Below, one piece after another: positions 60,670 to 64,000 of a stretch of DNA of 64,000 bases. The translations under genes and the position numbers were made by a program. The stretch is taken from contig NZ_CP102269.1 in the NCBI RefSeq assembly GCF_025148635.1, forward strand, positions 4,340,001 to 4,404,000, written 5' to 3'. Below the pieces are notes generated by a model that saw only the letters and a list, made by a program, of their open reading frames with translations, did not search any database and had not been told where the DNA came from. The stretch's first letter is position 1. Each line of letters begins with the position of its first letter. The DNA comes from Butyricimonas virosa. Lineage in GTDB: Bacteria; Bacteroidota; Bacteroidia; Bacteroidales; Marinifilaceae.

Positions 60670-61851
60670 TTACAAATGTAATTTAACTTCTACCGGTTTT
60701 TCTTTCACTTTCACTTCTTCACCAACCCACTGACCGTTTTTATCGAAATAATTCAAAGTATACACTTTATTTTTTTCCACCATAAATTCCAACACGTCAT
60801 TCATATCCTGTGTCGGTCCTGCAGTGCGTCCACCACCAATTTGATCTTTACCGCAGAAAATATCCACGTTGGCAGCTACCCGATCGTCAGATTTGCGCAT
60901 ATTACGTTTATCTTTAAACATCATAACCTTTAAAGGCACGTAATTTCCCCCGGCCAACTGAGATTGATAAACCTCTTGATAAATATCCAGATAACGTTGA
61001 GTTACATTAATAGCAGGCACATCATTATTTTTAAGGTCCCAAACTAACGGGAAACTCTCCCCTGTCGGTTTGAAAGAAGAGGCCCAAATGGCGTGCATAC
61101 GATCTTTGGGATCAGCTTTCCCGGCATCGGCGAGGAACCAAGAACGATCGAGTTCATTCGGGTAATACTCGGTAAAATACCATTTACCGTCCAACCAAAC
61201 CTCGCACCAGTTATGATTTCCACGGTTATCATGCCAGTTGGCAGTCCCGGCAATACGGGAAGGAATACCCACTGATCGCAAAGCATCTGTCAATAAAATA
61301 GACAGACCGCTACAAGAAGCCATTCCCTGACGAATAGACTCCGAGGGATTCTGGTCCGGTTTCTCGCGAGCCGTATTGTAATCCACCTTCACTTCATCTC
61401 GGATATTCTTGTTCACGGCTTTAATTGCCTCTTCCAATGTTTTACAATTCTCCACGTAAGGAGCGAACCTCTTGTAGAAATCGGCACGCCATTGATCTCT
61501 TTCCTCGTTTAGTGAAGCGTAAGGCAACACGTCATTCAAGAAAATTGAATCCGGCACGCTCTTCGCCCAGGCAAAACGGTTACGAGCTTCATACGCCAAT
61601 TTTACGTTCGACAACAAATCGTCCCCTTTCATCGTTTTCAAATCCCGCTCCGGCATGTAAGAAATCAAAAAGGCCACGCCCTCCTTCATTTCCGGAGTAG
61701 CACTTTCCAAAGCCTTTGCCAATTCCGGCTGATTCGTTCCCGACGTTTCTAAAGCTTTGTCCAACAAAGCATGGTATTTTTCCGGCACTCCCGGATACTT
61801 CGCACATGCAAAGCACATGCAACACAACAACAAGATAAATGTACTTCTCAT
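60670..61851 (-). CDS. Transglutaminase-like domain lipoprotein
   Basis: 393 residues. Lipobox Cys16 (LLCCMCFACAKYP). The central transglutaminase/protease-like core has Cys180 (RQGMASCSGLSILLTDALRS), His213 (NRGNHNWCEVWLDGKW) and an acidic residue in EYYPNELDRSW. Such proteins may act as peptidases or amidases on the envelope. The C-terminal 120 residues look like a beta-sandwich (VPLKVMMFKDKRNMRKSDDR). Its start lies 3 bp after the stop of the DHOD-like gene. Confidence 0.85.
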   Translation of the reverse strand: MRSTFILLLCCMCFACAKYPGVPEKYHALLDKALETSGTNQPELAKALESATPEMKEGVAFLISYMPERDLKTMKGDDLLSNVKLAYEARNRFAWAKSVPDSIFLNDVLPYASLNEERDQWRADFYKRFAPYVENCKTLEEAIKAVNKNIRDEVKVDYNTAREKPDQNPSESIRQGMASCSGLSILLTDALRSVGIPSRIAGTANWHDNRGNHNWCEVWLDGKWYFTEYYPNELDRSWFLADAGKADPKDRMHAIWASSFKPTGESFPLVWDLKNNDVPAINVTQRYLDIYQEVYQSQLAGGNYVPLKVMMFKDKRNMRKSDDRVAANVDIFCGKDQIGGGRTAGPTQDMNDVLEFMVEKNKVYTLNYFDKNGQWVGEEVKVKEKPVEVKLHL

Positions 61852-61854
61852 AAA

Positions 61855-62850
61855 TTAATATTGTTTATTACTAAAGTATTTCATGAACTGGGCTCTTTCA
61901 TAAAGATCCGGGTTCTCGATAGACGAATAAGAAAGCATTCCCCGATAATCCTCGATCGTCTTGAAAGCCTTCGAGTCCATCCATTTCCCGATAAAATTAT
62001 TTATATCCTCGATCACGTGAATACCCTTCTCGTAAAGGACAGAACAAACCTGAACTGTCGTAGCCCCTGCCAACAATAATTTCACGGCAGCCTCACCACC
62101 ATGCACGCCAGTGGAAGCAGAGATCTCCAATCTCTTATCCTTCCCGGCCAAAATACCGGTCCATCTCAGAGTTGTCCTCAATTCGGCAGCAGTGCTAAAC
62201 ACCGAAGCGGCCCCCATTTCTAAAGTATTAATATTAATATCCGGCTCGTAGAATCGATTGAATAATGTGGTTGCATTCGCCCCGTAAGCCTTAATTTTAT
62301 CCACGAAAGCGGAAAGGTTCGTAAAATAATGACTAATCTTAACGGAAACAGGTATCTTTATCTGGCTCTTGATGGATTTCACTATCTCGAAATACACGTT
62401 TTCCACTTCCGCACTCTCCTTAAACTCGTTCACCGGCAAAATAAATACATTCAACTCCAGTGCATCCGCCCCGGCCTCTTCCAACTGGCGGGCAAACGAA
62501 ACCCATTCTCCACCACTAAAGCAGTTCACACTGGCAATCACGGGTATCGTCAAACGACTCTTGGCATTACGAACCAATTCCACGTACTTCTGTATCGTGT
62601 TGGAACGAATGTACGCTTTGATATAATCCTCGGCCTCCGGGTAAGCATCACCCATCCCGTAACCGGCCTTGAACACACCGGAAGTCTCCTCGTTAATCTG
62701 TTCCTCGAAAATTGATTTCAACACCACGGCTCCCACTCCTGCTTTCTCCATCTCGACCATCTTCTCCACGTCGGACGTTAAACCGCAACTTCCCGCGATA
62801 ATCGGACTCCGTAACTCCAGTCCCATGTATTTCGTCTTCAAATCTGCCAT
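61855..62850 (-). CDS. Dihydroorotate dehydrogenase-like FMN protein
   Basis: 331 residues, TIM-barrel FMN enzyme of the DHOD-like group (MADLKTKYMGLELRSPIIAG, GVGAVVLKSIFEEQI, IPVIASVNCFSGGEW, ALELNVFILP, STGVHGGEAAVKLLLAGAT). The family is distinct from PyrD; the substrate is unknown. Middle gene of the yggS-DHOD-transglutaminase unit. Confidence 0.88.
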   Translation of the reverse strand: MADLKTKYMGLELRSPIIAGSCGLTSDVEKMVEMEKAGVGAVVLKSIFEEQINEETSGVFKAGYGMGDAYPEAEDYIKAYIRSNTIQKYVELVRNAKSRLTIPVIASVNCFSGGEWVSFARQLEEAGADALELNVFILPVNEFKESAEVENVYFEIVKSIKSQIKIPVSVKISHYFTNLSAFVDKIKAYGANATTLFNRFYEPDININTLEMGAASVFSTAAELRTTLRWTGILAGKDKRLEISASTGVHGGEAAVKLLLAGATTVQVCSVLYEKGIHVIEDINNFIGKWMDSKAFKTIEDYRGMLSYSSIENPDLYERAQFMKYFSNKQY

Positions 62851-62888
62851 AATGATTTATTTAAATAGTTAATAATGAATCTTTCAAA

Positions 62889-63569
62889 TTATATATTCGC
62901 GTAATTTCTCGCCCCGAAGATGGAACTCCCCACACGTACCATCGTACTTCCTTCTTCCACGGCAATCCGGTAATCTCCGGACATTCCCATGGATAATTCC
63001 TTAAATTCCGGGTTTCCCGCAAAATAAGTTGCCTTCAACTCGTCAAAAATCTCTTTCAAGTGATGAAATTCCCGTCTGACCTGTCCTTCGTCATCCGTGT
63101 TCGTTGCCATTCCCATCACACCCACGATCTTCACGTTCTTCATCTGCCTGTAATCGTCACTCTCCAAGAGAGCTTTCGCCTCTTCCATATCCAACCCGAA
63201 CTTAGTTTCCTCACTGGCTATATAAAATTGCAGCAGGCAAGGGATCACCCGGTCATGTTTCCTTCCCTCCTTGTCAATTGTCTCCAGCAATTTCAAGCTT
63301 TCCACACCGTGAATCAAAGAAACAAAAGCGGCCATATACTTCACTTTATTAGTTTGTAAATGACCGATCATATGCCATTCTATATCTTTGGGAAGTATCT
63401 CGTACTTCTCCGCCAATTCCTGTACCCGGTTTTCCCCGAATACTCTCTGCCCTGCCTCGTATGCTTCCTCTATCGCCTCCACGGGCTTTGTTTTCGATAC
63501 GGCAACTAATTTTACTCCTTCCGGCAAACTACCAGCAATCTCTTTCAAATTTTCTACAATACTGCTCAT
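62889..63569 (-). CDS. yggS: YggS-family PLP homeostasis protein
   Basis: 226 residues, single-domain PLP-binding TIM barrel. PLP Lys26 is in LVAVSKTKP; FGENRVQEL, WHMIGHLQTNKVKY, LSMGMSGDYRIAVEEGSTMV and VRVGSSIFGAR are conserved. It buffers free PLP rather than catalysing a reaction. First gene of its operon. A perfect -7 box (TATATTTG on the minus strand, 63613-63620) lies about 45 bp upstream without a -33 box. Confidence 0.96.
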   Translation of the reverse strand: MSSIVENLKEIAGSLPEGVKLVAVSKTKPVEAIEEAYEAGQRVFGENRVQELAEKYEILPKDIEWHMIGHLQTNKVKYMAAFVSLIHGVESLKLLETIDKEGRKHDRVIPCLLQFYIASEETKFGLDMEEAKALLESDDYRQMKNVKIVGVMGMATNTDDEGQVRREFHHLKEIFDELKATYFAGNPEFKELSMGMSGDYRIAVEEGSTMVRVGSSIFGARNYANI

Positions 63570-63612
63570 TCCTTTTCAACATTTAACATACCCTTGAAAT
63601 ACTACGGATTCA

Positions 63613-63620
63613 CAAATATA
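63613..63620 (-). promoter_or_regulatory. -7 box of the yggS operon
   Basis: Reads TATATTTG on the minus strand, a perfect TAnnTTTG match; the -33 position has no TTTG. Confidence 0.45.
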
Positions 63621-63806
63621 ACGTAAAATCAGCATATAATGTCAGGATACAAGCGTTAAAAATTAACGTTTATAATCTTCCGTTACAGGTTCTCGTGTCA
63701 CAAGTTGCAAGTTAATTGAATTTTATCCGTGGATGATATTCCCTCGACCCGGAGAACAAGAAAAGTAAAAAACGTTTCATGTTCTTCTACTCTCACGGAA
63801 TTTTGT

Positions 63807-63814
63807 TAATTTTG
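63807..63814 (+). promoter_or_regulatory. -7 box of truA
   Basis: TAATTTTG, a perfect match, 20 bases before the truA start; only TTCT at a 21-bp spacing for the -33 box. Confidence 0.5.
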
Positions 63815-63834
63815 AATCTTGAAAAAGTGGAAAC

Positions 63835-64000
63835 ATGCACAGGTATTTTATTGAATTAGCATATAACGGAAGTGAATACAACGGTTGGCAGATACAACCC
63901 AATGCTCCCTCTGTCCAGGAAGAAATCAACAAAGCACTTACCCTCCTGCTAAAACAGGAAATCAACGTGACCGGAGCCGGACGAACAGACACGGGAGTAC
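63835..64000 (+). CDS. truA: tRNA pseudouridine synthase A (5' part)
   Basis: The first 55 codons are in the window: MHRYFIELAYNGSEYNGWQI, PSVQEEINKALTLLL and GAGRTDTGV, which carries the catalytic Asp of TruA. The enzyme makes pseudouridine at positions 38-40 of tRNA anticodon arms. It continues past the end of the window. Confidence 0.95.
   Translation, partial: MHRYFIELAYNGSEYNGWQIQPNAPSVQEEINKALTLLLKQEINVTGAGRTDTGV

Noticed and set aside
1..64000. CRISPR arrays, tRNA or rRNA genes, complete insertion sequences
   Set aside because: Looked for while reading; no regular spacer-repeat pattern, cloverleaf-like GTTCRANNC block or transposase-like protein was recognised.

Overview
The window looks like a chromosomal segment of an anaerobic gut Bacteroidota, most likely order Bacteroidales and possibly Odoribacteraceae (Butyricimonas/Odoribacter-like; the family is an inference). 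The signs are Na+-NQR genes, a SusC/SusD pair with its own ECF sigma factor and FecR anti-sigma factor, TamL, promoters of the Bacteroidetes type (TTTG, 19-21 bp, TAnnTTTG), few Shine-Dalgarno sites, moderate GC, and many oxygen-defence genes (rubrerythrin, Fe-SOD, BCP). I saw no rRNA, tRNA, CRISPR array or intact insertion sequence.

Layout. 1-2.7 kb: end of an nqr operon (nqrC tail, nqrD, nqrE, nqrF). 2.8-11.9 kb: a YejM/PbgA-like membrane sulfatase-fold protein, glyA, a GNAT acetyltransferase, small unknowns, a MATE transporter coupled to a lipoprotein-type peptide deformylase, and a YtxH/DUF1469/small-protein operon. 12-20.4 kb: an ABM-nitroreductase fusion, an exported Fe-SOD, an HD hydrolase, an alanine symporter, an RNA helicase with a structured leader plus a K+/H+ antiporter, rubrerythrin, RidA and a DUF6146 lipoprotein. 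20.4-26.7 kb: a sugar nucleotidyltransferase with a NarL-type two-component system, TamL divergent from a SpoU methyltransferase, and a small beta-barrel.

26.7-36.4 kb is a sulfur/methionine operon. A SAM-I-type riboswitch leads into a short ORF with a Met-rich end that overlaps a terminator-like hairpin. Then come the three genes of the methanogen-type aspartate-semialdehyde-to-homocysteine route (DUF39, NIL-ferredoxin, UPF0280), metH, metF, an NhaC-family transporter that may carry methionine, and a TauE/SafE exporter. 36.4-46 kb: an FlK-like thioesterase, uvrB, a probable accessory patch (two related unknown proteins, a phage-type HTH regulator and a MITE-like inverted repeat), a hotdog thioesterase, bcp, recA and a lipoprotein S9 peptidase.

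46-54.3 kb is a SusCD-type uptake locus (sigma, FecR, SusC with STN domain, SusD, accessory lipoprotein). 55-60.7 kb: a TPR-DUF4261 protein, then an OmpR-type two-component system next to two tandem PepSY-like lipoproteins; both promoters carry the same TTCC direct repeat at the same distance from the -7 box. 60.7-64 kb: a yggS, DHOD-like, transglutaminase operon and the start of truA.

A further theme is a dispersed family of AT-rich intergenic repeats (words like AAATCTAAAATC, often as inverted pairs) that abut start and stop codons throughout the window.
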